Source: Propionispora vibrioides | Lineage (GTDB): Bacteria; Bacillota; Negativicutes; Propionisporales; Propionisporaceae | Length of the DNA: 64,000 nt | Assembly: GCF_900110485.1 (NCBI RefSeq) | Contig: NZ_FODY01000019.1 | Coordinates: 27,025 to 91,024 of the forward strand | Direction of reading: 5' to 3' | Shown here: in pieces, positions 35,232-44,270 of the stretch | Position numbering within the stretch: the first letter of the stretch is position 1 | Layout: every line of letters starts with the position of its first letter | The notes under the pieces: generated by a model | What the model was told of the DNA's origin: nothing | Seen by the model: only the letters and a program-made list of their open reading frames with translations | Database searches by the model: none | Position numbers and translations under genes: made by a program

Positions 35232-35894
35232 ATGGAGAAAATAATTGAACAAATAAAAGAGTGGTCTTTTCTTAGTAAGTTGCCCCAGGAATTGGAAGGA
35301 TTTGCATTACAACTTATTTCCCGGCAGGATGGGACGAAATATTTTATATTCGCTTATCAAAACGAAAGCCGTCACAGGAAATTGACGATTTTATATGATG
35401 CTGCTACGAAGGACTATTTAGGACGGGTTACCATCGGGTTGACGGAGTTTTGTGATACGACTTTTATTGTAACTAGTTTAGATGCTCTTGAAAAAATTCT
35501 ATTGGAGAAACTGCGAATCACACTGCAGCGGATGGCCTGTTTTGATGTCGGTACGGTAGAAAGTATTGTCGTGCAAAAAAAAATATTAACCTGGCAATAT
35601 GAACATATTCTGCCTAAACGGATTGCTGATTTTGAGTTGTTTATCGCACCTAATGAGCCTTTAAGAATAATCAACGGTTCATACATTATCATAGAATATA
35701 GTCATTTTGCCACAGAAAGTAATCTTGTTATATACTATAATATTTACAGAGATGAATTTTTTGGGGAAATGCGCATCAGCCGTACGCCTCAGATGACAGC
35801 TGATTTTGATGCAAGTTCATTGCAGGAACTGGAAGAGAAGTTGGGGAAACGGTTAGTTGCCACGTTGGAAGCTATGCAACGTCAAATAAGTTAA
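35232..35894 (+). CDS. Protein of unknown function, 220 aa
   Basis: Cytoplasmic, with no signal peptide or membrane helix. It seems to contain two similar halves: residues about 18-107 (FALQLISRQDGTKYFIFAYQ, YLGRVTIGLTEFCDTTFIV) and about 130-220 (FELFIAPNEPLRIINGSYI, FFGEMRISRTPQMTADFDA), each ending in a helical LEKILLEKL/LEEKLGKRL segment, so it may be an internal duplication. I do not recognise it. ATG 35232 follows GGAGGA. It is next to the CheY-like gene, 60 nt away, which may mean a shared signalling role. Confidence 0.7.
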   Translation: MEKIIEQIKEWSFLSKLPQELEGFALQLISRQDGTKYFIFAYQNESRHRKLTILYDAATKDYLGRVTIGLTEFCDTTFIVTSLDALEKILLEKLRITLQRMACFDVGTVESIVVQKKILTWQYEHILPKRIADFELFIAPNEPLRIINGSYIIIEYSHFATESNLVIYYNIYRDEFFGEMRISRTPQMTADFDASSLQELEEKLGKRLVATLEAMQRQIS

Positions 35895-35954
35895 AGGCCA
35901 GAGCTGTAATTTTCTTACTTCGGATGAATACATCTAGATAAGGCGGGGTTTAAT

Positions 35955-36326
35955 ATGGCAAGGATATTAGTTTGTGATGATTCGGCTTTTATGCGCATGA
36001 TGTTAAAACGGCAATTAACGGAAGACGGGCACGAAATTGTCGGGGAAGCTGGTGACGGAAAGCAAGCAATTGAAATGTATTTTAAAGTTAGACCGGATAT
36101 AACGACCATGGACATAACCATGCCAGGGTTGGATGGCATACAGGCTGTCAAGCATATACACGAGGAAGACCCGCTGGCTAAAATTATTATGGTAACAGCA
36201 TTGGGACAGCGAGCGATTATCACTGATGCGCTGAAAGCCGGGGCATCGGACTTTATCATAAAACCATTTGAACCGGAACAGGTAAGAGTAACAATAAATA
36301 AGATATTAGCTGAACTAAAAAAATAA
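35955..36326 (+). CDS. CheY-like single-domain response regulator
   Basis: 123-aa receiver domain without an output domain. The acidic pair is in LVCDDSAFMR, the phosphorylated Asp in DITTMDITMPGLDG (about residue 53), the conserved Thr in IMVTALGQ and the Lys in IIKPFEP. It resembles CheY of Firmicutes and probably relays a signal to the flagellar motor or another kinase system; no chemotaxis genes are nearby. Confidence 0.92.
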   Translation: MARILVCDDSAFMRMMLKRQLTEDGHEIVGEAGDGKQAIEMYFKVRPDITTMDITMPGLDGIQAVKHIHEEDPLAKIIMVTALGQRAIITDALKAGASDFIIKPFEPEQVRVTINKILAELKK

Positions 36327-36340
36327 TACCAATAATCATG

Positions 36341-36369
36341 TTGACATAGTATAGAGTAAATGATAAAAT
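36341..36369 (+). promoter_or_regulatory. tRNA cluster promoter 1
   Basis: TTGACA at 36341-36346, TAAAAT at 36364-36369, 17-nt spacer. Confidence 0.75.
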
Positions 36370-36423
36370 ATCATTCGTGGCAATAAGTTAGTATATGACA
36401 GGCTGTTGTGAAAAAAATAAGCA

Positions 36424-36452
36424 TTGACATCATATTAGTGTTGTTGTATACT
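36424..36452 (+). promoter_or_regulatory. tRNA cluster promoter 2
   Basis: TTGACA at 36424-36429, TATACT at 36447-36452, 17-nt spacer; 22 nt before tRNA-Asp. Confidence 0.8.
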
Positions 36453-36473
36453 AGATTATGCGGTTTGAAGTAC

Positions 36474-36549
36474 GGCCCGGTGGTGTAGTGGTTAACATGC
36501 CGCCCTGTCACGGCGGAGATCGAGGGTTCAAGTCCCTTCCGGGTCGCCA
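36474..36549 (+). tRNA. tRNA-Asp (GUC), copy 2
   Basis: 76 nt with encoded CCA, anticodon GTC, identical to 20172-20247. First of five tRNA genes in one transcript. Confidence 0.97.
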
Positions 36550-36559
36550 TTTGCTCAAC

Positions 36560-36635
<76 letters not shown>

Positions 36636-36641
36636 TATTAT

Positions 36642-36716
36642 GCGGAAGTAGCTCAGTGGTAGAGCATCGCCTTGCCAAGGCGAGGGTCGCGAGTTCGAAT
36701 CTCGTTTTCCGCTCCA
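36642..36716 (+). tRNA. tRNA-Gly (GCC), copy 2
   Basis: 75 nt with CCA, anticodon GCC, identical to 20341-20415. Confidence 0.97.
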
Positions 36717-36723
36717 TTTATTC

Positions 36724-36798
<75 letters not shown>

Positions 36799-36848
36799 AT
36801 TATTATTTTTGTATAGGAAATGTATATTTAATTATCTTGGATTATTCT

Positions 36849-36937
36849 GCGAGTGTGGCGGAATCGGCAGACGCAACGGACTTAAAATCCGTCGGGACTT
36901 AACTCCCGTACCAGTTCAAGTCTGGTCACTCGCACCA
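36849..36937 (+). tRNA. tRNA-Leu (UAA)
   Basis: 89 nt with a long variable arm (GTCGGGACTTAACTCCCGT), GCGAGTG/CACTCGC acceptor stem, CCA end, anticodon TAA in ACTTAAAAT. A class II tRNA. Confidence 0.96.
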
Positions 36938-36945
36938 AAGCTAAC

Positions 36946-36979
36946 AAACTGTTCTATTGAAAATAGAACAGTTTTTTTA
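36946..36979 (+). terminator. Terminator of the tRNA cluster
   Basis: AAACTGTTCTATT and AATAGAACAGTTT form a long stem with a 3-4 nt loop, then a run of T residues. Confidence 0.9.
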
Positions 36980-37180
36980 TTTTCTAATCATTTTTTATAA
37001 AAATATGAATTTTTTGTTGAGATATTTAGTTTAATAGAAGGATTTGGTAAATAATTATGGAAATATTTTATGAAATATTTAATTGATAAAAACCTTTCTA
37101 TATTTTTTTACCTTTACATGTTTGCTCACACCATAAAGATATTCCTGGGATCATATTTAATGAAATGACGGAGGGATATT

Positions 37181-37396
37181 ATGAAGATGGAAAAGCTGTT
37201 GCAAATTATTGAAAGGTTAAGAAAACGGTTAAATACGAAAGGAAAAGACAGGCAGTTGACAGACGAGGATGTTATTCTGCTTAGTACCAAGTTAGACAGA
37301 TTCCTGAATAAACTGATTAACCTGGAACAGAACAAACAAAAAGGAACATTGTTGTATAGAAATGCTGGTATGTTGAGTGATAAAGCTGAATCGTGA
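37181..37396 (+). CDS. Spo0E-like aspartyl-phosphate phosphatase, 71 aa
   Basis: Small helical protein of the Spo0E type, which removes phosphate from the sporulation regulator Spo0A. The family's S-x-x-LD signature appears as LLSTKLDRFLNKLI (residues about 33-46), after an N-terminal helix MEKLLQIIERLRKRL. ATG 37181 follows GGAGGG. It supports an endospore-forming host. Short family and weak overall similarity leave some doubt. Confidence 0.7.
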   Translation: MKMEKLLQIIERLRKRLNTKGKDRQLTDEDVILLSTKLDRFLNKLINLEQNKQKGTLLYRNAGMLSDKAES

Positions 37397-37423
37397 TTTA
37401 ACTATTGCTGGGAGGAAAACATA

Positions 37424-38722
37424 TTGTATTGGAATCAGCCAATTGAGACGATGGAAGTGGAAAGACTTAGAGAATTACAGGCCCAAAGATTACGGGAATT
37501 GGTTGCAGCTCTTTATCACAAATCGGCTTTTTATCGTTCCAGAATGCAGGAACGTGGTTTGCTGCCGGAAGATATCTCTACTTTAGCAGATATTGCTAAA
37601 CTGCCGTTTATAACCAAACAGGATATGCGGGATAATTATCCCTATGGACTGTTTGCCGCTCCATTGAGTGAAATTGTACGGGTTCATGCCTCCAGTGGTA
37701 CTACCGGCAGGCCGACGGTGGTGGGATATACCAAGAAGGATATTGGCATTTGGTCGGAAGTAATGGCGAGATCTTTGGCTGCGGCCGGTGTTACTAAACA
37801 GTCTTTTATACAGATTGCTTACGGCTACGGCCTGTTTACAGGAGGATTGGGGATGCACTATGGTGCAGAGCTATTAGGTGCCTCGGTCATTCCTGCTTCC
37901 AGCGGTAATACGGCAAGACAAATTTTGTTGATGAAAGACTTTGGTACTACAGCCATAGCCTGTACACCCTCCTATGCTTTATATATTGCTGAAACCATGC
38001 GGGAAATGGGAATTCATCCAGAGGATACGGCATTAAAGGTAGGTATTTTTGGTGCTGAGCCGTGGTCTGAGCATATGCGTCATGAAATTGAAGAGCAATT
38101 GGGTATTAAAGCAATCGATATTTATGGTTTAAGTGAAATTATTGGTCCTGGTGTAGCCTGTGAGTGCCAGGTGCAGAACGGCTTGCATATTAATGAAGAC
38201 CATTTCTATCCTGAAATCATTAATCCCTTAACTGAAGAAGTTATGGCTGAAGGTGAAAAAGGGGAACTTGTCATCACGACGTTAACCAAAGAAGGGATGC
38301 CTATGCTCCGTTATCGCACCAGGGATTTAACCATCCTGCGGCGTGATATCTGTGAATGCGGACGGACTTTGGTGCGGATGGGTAAAGTGCTGGGCAGAAG
38401 TGATGATATGCTGATCATTCGTGGCGTAAATGTATTCCCTTCCCAGGTAGAAAGTGTGTTGCTCAGTCTGGGGCAGACTTCCCCTCATTATCAGCTTATT
38501 GTGGAACGCAAGGATAACCTGGATCATTTAACCGTGCTGGTAGAGGTTACCGACAGTATGTTCTCGGATGAAGTACGCCAACTGGAAACGTTGGAGCATA
38601 AAATTAAAAGTGAACTGTCCCATGTGTTGAATGTATCCGCTCAAGTGAGACTGGTGGCAGCTAAGACCATTGAACGGAGTGAGGGAAAGGCCAAACGGGT
38701 AATTGATAAACGGAAAATATAG
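37424..38722 (+). CDS. paaK: Phenylacetate-CoA ligase (AMP-forming)
   Basis: Adenylate-forming enzyme of 432 aa that makes phenylacetyl-CoA or a related aryl-CoA. The ATP loop is [14 protein letters not shown], with [10 protein letters not shown] and the C-terminal [16 protein letters not shown] hinge; a CECG Cys pair precedes the hinge. It starts at TTG 37424 behind GGGAGG. In anaerobes such ligases, often beside ACT-domain proteins, handle arylacetates formed from aromatic amino acids; the ACT gene follows after 16 nt. True substrate unproven. Confidence 0.9.
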   Translation: MYWNQPIETMEVERLRELQAQRLRELVAALYHKSAFYRSRMQERGLLPEDISTLADIAKLPFITKQDMRDNYPYGLFAAPLSEIVRVHASSGTTGRPTVVGYTKKDIGIWSEVMARSLAAAGVTKQSFIQIAYGYGLFTGGLGMHYGAELLGASVIPASSGNTARQILLMKDFGTTAIACTPSYALYIAETMREMGIHPEDTALKVGIFGAEPWSEHMRHEIEEQLGIKAIDIYGLSEIIGPGVACECQVQNGLHINEDHFYPEIINPLTEEVMAEGEKGELVITTLTKEGMPMLRYRTRDLTILRRDICECGRTLVRMGKVLGRSDDMLIIRGVNVFPSQVESVLLSLGQTSPHYQLIVERKDNLDHLTVLVEVTDSMFSDEVRQLETLEHKIKSELSHVLNVSAQVRLVAAKTIERSEGKAKRVIDKRKI

Positions 38723-38738
38723 CATAAGGAGGGGTGTT

Positions 38739-39125
38739 ATGATTATCCAACAAGTATCTGTGTTTTTAGAGAACCAACCAGGGACGCTGATTGGTGTTTT
38801 GACTGTATTGAAAGAAAATGGCGTAAACATCCGGGCCTTATCTTTGGCTGACACAGCGGATTTTGGTATTTTGCGGTTAATTGTCGATGATCCGCAGGCT
38901 TTGACGGAGATTTTACGGAAGGCTGGGTTGACTGCCAAGCTTACTGCTGTTTTGGCGGTAACAGTAAAAGACCGTCCCGGTGATTTAGCCGAACAAATAG
39001 AAAAATTGGCCGAGGCCTCCATTAATATCGAATATATGTACGCCTTTGCTGCAGTTAATGACAAAGATGCGCATGTGGCATTAAAAGTGGATGATGTTGT
39101 CAAGGCCGAACAGATACTGGGATAG
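38739..39125 (+). CDS. Tandem ACT-domain protein
   Basis: 128-aa protein made of two ACT domains (IQQVSVFLENQPGTLIGVLTV and LAVTVKDRPGDLAEQIEKLA), which bind amino acids as regulators. ATG 38739 follows GGAGGGG. It is co-transcribed with the phenylacetate-CoA ligase, a recurring pairing, so it probably senses an aromatic amino acid and adjusts that pathway. Confidence 0.88.
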   Translation: MIIQQVSVFLENQPGTLIGVLTVLKENGVNIRALSLADTADFGILRLIVDDPQALTEILRKAGLTAKLTAVLAVTVKDRPGDLAEQIEKLAEASINIEYMYAFAAVNDKDAHVALKVDDVVKAEQILG

Positions 39126-39148
39126 CTCCCGAAGAAATCTCGCCGATG

Positions 39149-39178
39149 ACCCTGCGCAAGCTTGCTGCAGGGTTTATT
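39149..39178 (+). terminator. Terminator after the ACT gene
   Basis: ACCCTGC and GCAGGGT pair around an 11-nt loop and are followed by TTATTTA. Confidence 0.65.
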
Positions 39179-39228
39179 TATATTTATAAATAGCAAGGTC
39201 TTTTCTGGCAGAATGATAGTAAAAATGT

Positions 39229-39267
39229 TATAATAGCACTTACGAGATAAAGGCAGTGCCTTTATCT
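39229..39267 (+). promoter_or_regulatory. -10 box followed by a perfect palindrome
   Basis: TATAAT at 39229-39234, then AGATAAAGGCA-G-TGCCTTTATCT at 39245-39267: 11-bp arms around one base. Placed at the expected transcription start of the 511-aa gene, it looks like an operator. Confidence 0.5.
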
Positions 39268-39309
39268 GTATGCGGTATGAGTATTTTTTAAGGAGATTCT
39301 TACGACATA

Positions 39310-40845
39310 ATGAAAAATGTGTATGACCAAGTGAGTCTTTTTTATAATAGTGAGCCAATGGACCTAGTTTCCATAAAACGGGAATGGGTGGAAAGCTTTT
39401 TGCGTTATAAAGCCTGGCAGGGTGCTGCTGACAGTGAGTTGCGTAAGCTCTGGCAATCTATACAGCTTTTTATCATTTATTTGCAATACGCCGATAATGA
39501 AGATCTGGATGAACTGACAGAACAAGATTATGTCCTGTTGATCGAATGGCTATCTACCCATGTCAAGGGGTTCAAAATGTCACTTAAAAATGCACGGGAC
39601 TTTTTTGCCGTGTTAATTGAATTTCAGCAGCATCTGGTAAGTAGAAGAATTATGAGTGATTGCACTGAGGTCGAACGAGCTGCCAGCAATATAGCCGGCG
39701 GGAAAAAACTGAAGCTTACCAAGCTGCTGCCGAGTAGGGATTTAGCTCTATTAAGCGATGATTTAAACACTGTGTTTACGGATCCCGCGGTGCAAAACCA
39801 GGAAATGGCAAAGGTCATCGGGGAAACTGTAGAACATTTAATGATAAAATTGGGGACATATTATCAGCAAGATGATTTTAATGAGGATTTTGACCGTGCC
39901 TTGTATTTATATACCGGTCCGTTAGAGAACATTCCTGATGATGGGAAGGAAGAATTCTGGCTGGGATTTTGGGATTATTTTTTATTTGATTATCATTTGT
40001 TAGCAAATGATAATACGCCGCTTGCCCATTTTTATCAAACTTTTTCCGAACGCTTATCCAATGAGGAACGACAGATTCTGAATGACTTACAGAGTGCCCA
40101 GTTTACAGTGTTTTATGTTGAGCGCATATTGAACCAGGACTGGGTGGAATGTGTCAACCTGTTTACCAATGAGCGATTTGAGCTACCCTTTCTTTTCGAT
40201 TATAATTCACTGAAGAAGTTGCTATTTTACGGACACATATTCTCGCAGGGTATGATTGTAATCAATTATGTTACCAGTATAGAAGTGAGTAAAAATCTGC
40301 GGCGTCGTATACGGGAGGAAGTACTGCGGCAGAAAAGGGTTTTTGAGATACAAAAACCTGGCGTGGACTTAATAAGTTTTTTTAAACGCCATGCCCTGGT
40401 GGTACGCCATACTATTGATATTCTTGTAACACTGGCCAAGGTAAATGTTATATCTAATTCACAAATCGAAAGAATTTTTCCCAAGGCGGTTTTGAGTCGT
40501 GAGCCACATGCAGGTGTAATACAACGACTAAAGCGCATATATGCCAGTTATGGTTTTTCTAAACATGATGCAGAACTGATACAAGCCATGTGGCATGATC
40601 TTTGTCAATTGACCGATATTATTGTGCGAAAGCCGGAGGTTTGGGTGGCCGTATTATTATATAGTTATGCTCAGATCAATTACTTGAACAACGTCACCGT
40701 GGAAAGCCTGGCGGCGGATATGCATATTTCAGAAGCGAGTATCTATAAAAACAAAAACAAATTAAGCCGAATTCTGGAACTAAAACCCTTTGATCCACGC
40801 TATTTAGGTGAAGAAGGTTTTGTAGTTTCGTTATTCATGCCGTAA
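39310..40845 (+). CDS. Large helical protein of unknown function, 511 aa
   Basis: Soluble protein without signal peptide. The N-terminal ~100 residues (SIKREWVESFLRYKAWQGAA, ELTEQDYVLLIEWLS) resemble the SAM-like core-binding domain of tyrosine recombinases, but no catalytic R-H-R-Y domain follows. The middle is acidic and aromatic (EEFWLGFWDYFLFDYHLL). The end contains a clear helix-turn-helix-like segment VTVESLAADMHISEASIYKN followed by KNKLSRILELKPF. So it may be a DNA-binding regulator. I do not recognise the family. A palindrome over its own start region suggests autoregulation. The zinc-ribbon gene follows after 20 nt. Confidence 0.75.
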   Translation: MKNVYDQVSLFYNSEPMDLVSIKREWVESFLRYKAWQGAADSELRKLWQSIQLFIIYLQYADNEDLDELTEQDYVLLIEWLSTHVKGFKMSLKNARDFFAVLIEFQQHLVSRRIMSDCTEVERAASNIAGGKKLKLTKLLPSRDLALLSDDLNTVFTDPAVQNQEMAKVIGETVEHLMIKLGTYYQQDDFNEDFDRALYLYTGPLENIPDDGKEEFWLGFWDYFLFDYHLLANDNTPLAHFYQTFSERLSNEERQILNDLQSAQFTVFYVERILNQDWVECVNLFTNERFELPFLFDYNSLKKLLFYGHIFSQGMIVINYVTSIEVSKNLRRRIREEVLRQKRVFEIQKPGVDLISFFKRHALVVRHTIDILVTLAKVNVISNSQIERIFPKAVLSREPHAGVIQRLKRIYASYGFSKHDAELIQAMWHDLCQLTDIIVRKPEVWVAVLLYSYAQINYLNNVTVESLAADMHISEASIYKNKNKLSRILELKPFDPRYLGEEGFVVSLFMP

Positions 40846-40865
40846 TATTAGGGAGGGAGAGCGAA

Positions 40866-41228
40866 ATGGAGTGTAATAAATGCGGACGTCAATTGTCGGA
40901 AACTGAGACGGATTGTCCTTATTGCAAGGCAGAATCCCAGCCGGTTCATATTCTAACTCCTGAGGAACGGCAGGACTTTAAAGGAGTAACTATTGAACAG
41001 GATTCGGATAACCGGTATAGTGATACCCAGTATGAACGGTCGCAGTATTCAGCTAATGAGCGGATTTTTATGCGGCAGGTCAAATTCAATAGTTTAAGCG
41101 GAGGTTGGTTTAGCAAACTTGTGTGGGGGTTGATTCTGGCCGGCATCGTGATGTTTGCCTTTTCTTCCCTGTTCGTTGTAGCCCTTGTTGGAGCAATAGC
41201 ATGGCTGATTATTCACATCTTCCGTTAG
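40866..41228 (+). CDS. Zinc-ribbon membrane protein, 120 aa
   Basis: N-terminal zinc ribbon (MECNKCGRQL then DCPYCKAE, two CxxC pairs), a polar linker and one or two C-terminal membrane helices (WGLILAGIVMFAFSSLFVVALVGAIAWLIIH). This layout is common in small envelope proteins of Firmicutes with unknown roles. It follows the 511-aa gene by 20 nt with its own site (AGGGAGGG), so they form one operon. Confidence 0.8.
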   Translation: MECNKCGRQLSETETDCPYCKAESQPVHILTPEERQDFKGVTIEQDSDNRYSDTQYERSQYSANERIFMRQVKFNSLSGGWFSKLVWGLILAGIVMFAFSSLFVVALVGAIAWLIIHIFR

Positions 41229-41236
41229 TGTAAATA

Positions 41237-41281
41237 AAAACCACGATAAGGTGTTTTCCCTATCGTGGTTTTGTTTTTTTG
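41237..41281. terminator. Bidirectional terminator between convergent genes
   Basis: AAAACCACGATA and TATCGTGGTTTT form a 12-bp stem with A-run and T-run on the two sides; it serves the zinc-ribbon gene and the convergent nadE. Confidence 0.9.
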
Positions 41282-41316
41282 TGTGAGCGTGTGCGTTCGT
41301 AAGCCGGCACAAGTTC

Positions 41317-43215
41317 TTATTGCAGTAGTTCTTGCTTCATGGCAAGGTATTTAGCCGTGTAGTAGGGCCCGTTCTGCGCTTCGCGGTGATCGAAGCCATA
41401 AGCTCTGCGGCTAACCGCTAGGACAGGCGGTGCCTGAATCCGTTTTGCTACAGCCATACCCGTATAAAGTTTCCACCAGCGCTCCAAATCGTTGATAAAA
41501 TCTGCGGGGGTAGCGAAGATTTTTTTTGTTACTTGTGGTTCGCAGCCAATCCTTTCTTCTAAGATTCCCTCCTTATACCAGGTTAGTATGTCTTCCGGTG
41601 TGGCCCTGTGCCAATGCTCCATGAAGGATTTAAAGAGATAATCGTGATAAGGATAAATGATCGGATCACCTTTTCCTTCATCAACGGCTTGTTCAAAGGA
41701 TAATTCGGCACTGGGAACGATATCAATCGAGCGTTGCGGTATGACAGCGCGGCCGAAAACCTGCTCGTTTAAATAAACAGCCAAAGCATAAACCTGATGT
41801 TTCCAAAGATCAGACAAGGCGGCCAGGAAACCGGATTGATCACCGTAGAGCGTAGAGTAGCCGACAGTCGTTTCTGTTTTGTTGGCGTTACAGGTAAAGC
41901 CACCGCCAAAGGCAGCGGCGATACCTGCCAGTATGCGGGAAGAGCGATCGCGAGCCTGAATATTTTCCGTGACGAAGGGAGATACGGAAAGTTTGGTTTC
42001 GCTTGAATCGGCTAGATTGATAATAGGAGTTTCTGAGATCTGCTTAATCGTATAGTCGACGGTCTCCTGAATAGGCATAACCGTGTATAAACAACCCAGG
42101 TTACGTGCCAGCTCGGCGGCTAGGCCCTTGGTGGTCTCCGAGTTGAACTGGCTGGGCATGTTTACCAGCAGAACATTCTGTGGACCGAGAATGTCTGCGT
42201 AAAGGGCGGCGCTTACTGCCGAATCAATGCCGCCGGATATACCGATAACTACTCTTCTGATGCCGATGGCTGCCGTGAATTTTTCAATTCCATAACGCAG
42301 GGCTGTATAAATACTTTTCATGTCGTGATCATTTGGTGTAGTGATTGGCGGTAACTCTAAGCCCTTGGTTTGCAAGTCAAGCGTGATTGTTTGGGTCAGC
42401 GCGATAAACGGAGGACAATAGGCCACAACATCACCCTGGCCATTATACACTGTACTGAACCCGTCAAAAGTATAGAGGGTTTTACCGTTGTTTTGCAGTC
42501 CTACATTGTTTACATAAATTAGAGGGACGCCAGCATAGCGAGCCTGTTCTGAAAAAACGCGGTTACGTTTGTTATTTTTATTGAGGGTATAAGGTGAACT
42601 GGATATGTTGATGATTATGTTCAAAGGGCCATTTTGCTGCAAAAGCTTGATGGGACTTATGGAATAATCGTCGCTCCAACCGTCTTCGCAAAGAATGCAG
42701 CCCAGTTTACAGGACTTTCCGTCAATTTGGACCGTTACGGGTTGCAATAAATCTTCCAGTTTTTCCTGACGTTCCATGGCTAATTTGCGTAAACTAAAGA
42801 AATGTCTGGTGTCGTCAAATTCCCGGTAGTTAGGCAGCAGCGTTTTAATCCGGAACGGATAGGGGAAGTTATCCGCTCCCTGCAATTGACCGTTCTGTGC
42901 AACAAAAACAGCATTATATTTTCTAACGCGGCCGTCATCGCCGCATTTTTTCCAGTCAACGGCTACATTGCCAAAGACAATGATGATATGATTGGAAGCC
43001 TCGATAATTTTGTTGCCATAATACTCACAGTCTCTTAAAAATGCCGGTTGTTCCCAGGTGTCTCCCAGTAAATAACCGGGAATGGCCATTTCGGGGAATA
43101 TAACCATATGGCAATTGTGTTGGCGGGCTTCCTGAATGATGGACAGCATGGTCTGAAAGTTATCGCTGGGACGGCCAGGGATAACTTCCATTTGTCCTAG
43201 AGCTATTTTTAACAA
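41317..43215 (-). CDS. nadE: Glutamine-dependent NAD+ synthetase
   Basis: Last step of NAD synthesis: amidates deamido-NAD using glutamine. The 632-aa product has an N-terminal nitrilase-like glutaminase domain (Glu in VIFPEMAIPGYLLGD, Cys in CILCEDGWSDD) and a C-terminal synthetase domain with the P-loop VIGISGGIDSAVSAALYA. Start chosen at TTG 43215, seven nucleotides after AGAGGTG; a longer frame would add a hydrophobic stretch without a ribosome site. It stands alone. Confidence 0.94.
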   Translation of the reverse strand: MLKIALGQMEVIPGRPSDNFQTMLSIIQEARQHNCHMVIFPEMAIPGYLLGDTWEQPAFLRDCEYYGNKIIEASNHIIIVFGNVAVDWKKCGDDGRVRKYNAVFVAQNGQLQGADNFPYPFRIKTLLPNYREFDDTRHFFSLRKLAMERQEKLEDLLQPVTVQIDGKSCKLGCILCEDGWSDDYSISPIKLLQQNGPLNIIINISSSPYTLNKNNKRNRVFSEQARYAGVPLIYVNNVGLQNNGKTLYTFDGFSTVYNGQGDVVAYCPPFIALTQTITLDLQTKGLELPPITTPNDHDMKSIYTALRYGIEKFTAAIGIRRVVIGISGGIDSAVSAALYADILGPQNVLLVNMPSQFNSETTKGLAAELARNLGCLYTVMPIQETVDYTIKQISETPIINLADSSETKLSVSPFVTENIQARDRSSRILAGIAAAFGGGFTCNANKTETTVGYSTLYGDQSGFLAALSDLWKHQVYALAVYLNEQVFGRAVIPQRSIDIVPSAELSFEQAVDEGKGDPIIYPYHDYLFKSFMEHWHRATPEDILTWYKEGILEERIGCEPQVTKKIFATPADFINDLERWWKLYTGMAVAKRIQAPPVLAVSRRAYGFDHREAQNGPYYTAKYLAMKQELLQ

Positions 43216-43375
43216 ATGTATACACCTCTTATGGTAGTTTGTGTTGTCGCCATGATTTGAGAAACAGGCGAGTATTATAGTCAGTAGAATCGACAATAAC
43301 ATCAATACTTCTCTGTAGAAGGAAGATGTCCTTCCAGGATATAAAAGAATATAACAGATTGAATTGTCGATCAAC

Positions 43376-43542
43376 TAGGGTGTGCCTTCAAAATTAGCGA
43401 GATGTTCACTGGCGAGTGATTTTCGTGGCAGGCTAGGCAAATTTTCGCAGGAATAATGGTTTTTATTTCAGAGAAAATTTAACGAAATATGCTGCGAAAA
43501 GCGCCGCCTGTGGCCGTTTTGATAATTTGAAGACACGCCCTA
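43376..43542. repeat. 167-bp palindromic element, family C, intact copy
   Basis: Begins TAGGGTGTGCCTTCAAAATT and ends AATTTGAAGACACGCCCTA, giving inverted terminal repeats of about 19 bp flanked by TA. Its core CGCAGGAATAATGGTT is nearly the same as the family B core (CGCAGGAATAGTGGTT), though the ends differ. No coding frame. Confidence 0.7.
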
Positions 43543-43908
43543 AGATCAAAAGAATTCATAGATCCGTTTATAGGTTAACCAGTAAAGAAGTAATTTTTAT
43601 TCCATTTTAACCTAAATTATTTTTTTGCATACTCTGCATCGATAAGATTTACCGTTCCCTATAGCTTTTCTAAGTCGGTACAGATTTGTTTTCTGTTCTT
43701 GTAATGCACAAATTTGGTCGAATTTCCAATTTGATGGACAAGGCATAGCGGTTGTTTTGTCGAGGAAATACTGCATGTATGGTTTTATCAGGTTCCTCGG
43801 ATTATCATGGAAAAGCAATGAATATATCCATCGCACCACGTTTTTTTAGGTCAGCGCAGATGGATGCGTAAAATCAAGTAGATAACCAATTTTTCAAGAA
43901 TTCACTCC
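43543..43908. other. Intergenic region, no supported gene
   Basis: AT-rich stretch between the family C element and the trp promoter. A minus-strand frame of 75 codons (43612-43839) has two CxxC-like Cys near its end but no ribosome-binding site or recognisable fold, so I do not call it. It may be a decayed gene. Confidence 0.35.
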
Positions 43909-43937
43909 TTGACAGTATGTCTGGCCGATGCTAGAAT
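43909..43937 (+). promoter_or_regulatory. trp operon promoter
   Basis: TTGACA at 43909-43914 and TAGAAT at 43932-43937, spacer 17 nt. Confidence 0.85.
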
Positions 43938-43939
43938 AA

Positions 43940-44248
43940 ACGTAAATAAATCTGAAACCGTTGATGCGGAAATCAAGACAATTGTGCACGCACAGAGAGT
44001 CCGGGAAGCTGAGAGCCGGATCGAATGCAGATTGTTAAATGGACCGCGGAGGGCGCAGTCAAAGGCCTTGGCCGAGTATTCTGCGACGTAAGGCATACGT
44101 CAGTTGCCGGGAATATGTTGGTATTCCGCAAAGCGCACAGGATTTTTCTTGTGAATCAAGGTGGCACCGCGGGTGGTCTAAGACTTAGACGTTTAAACCC
44201 GTCCTTGACATAGGTATTTTTATATCTATGTCAAGGACGGGTTATTTG
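43940..44248 (+). promoter_or_regulatory. T-box leader responding to tRNA-Trp
   Basis: The T-box sequence AAGGTGGCACCGCGGG is at 44158-44173, followed by a long terminator (AACCCGTCCTTGACATA with TATGTCAAGGACGGGTT, about 44196-44243). Stem I pairs GACAATTGTGCA with TGCAGATTGTT, and TGCGG with CCGCG; the bulge between holds TGG at 44040-44042, the Trp codon. Uncharged tRNA-Trp should stabilise the antiterminator and switch on trpE. Confidence 0.92.
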
Positions 44249-44270
44249 TATTTTCAGAGGAGGTATTTAC

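Noticed and set aside
43612..43839. Minus-strand frame of 75 codons with Cys pairs near its end
   Set aside because: No ribosome-binding site, no recognisable family and unusual composition; it may be a remnant but cannot be supported.
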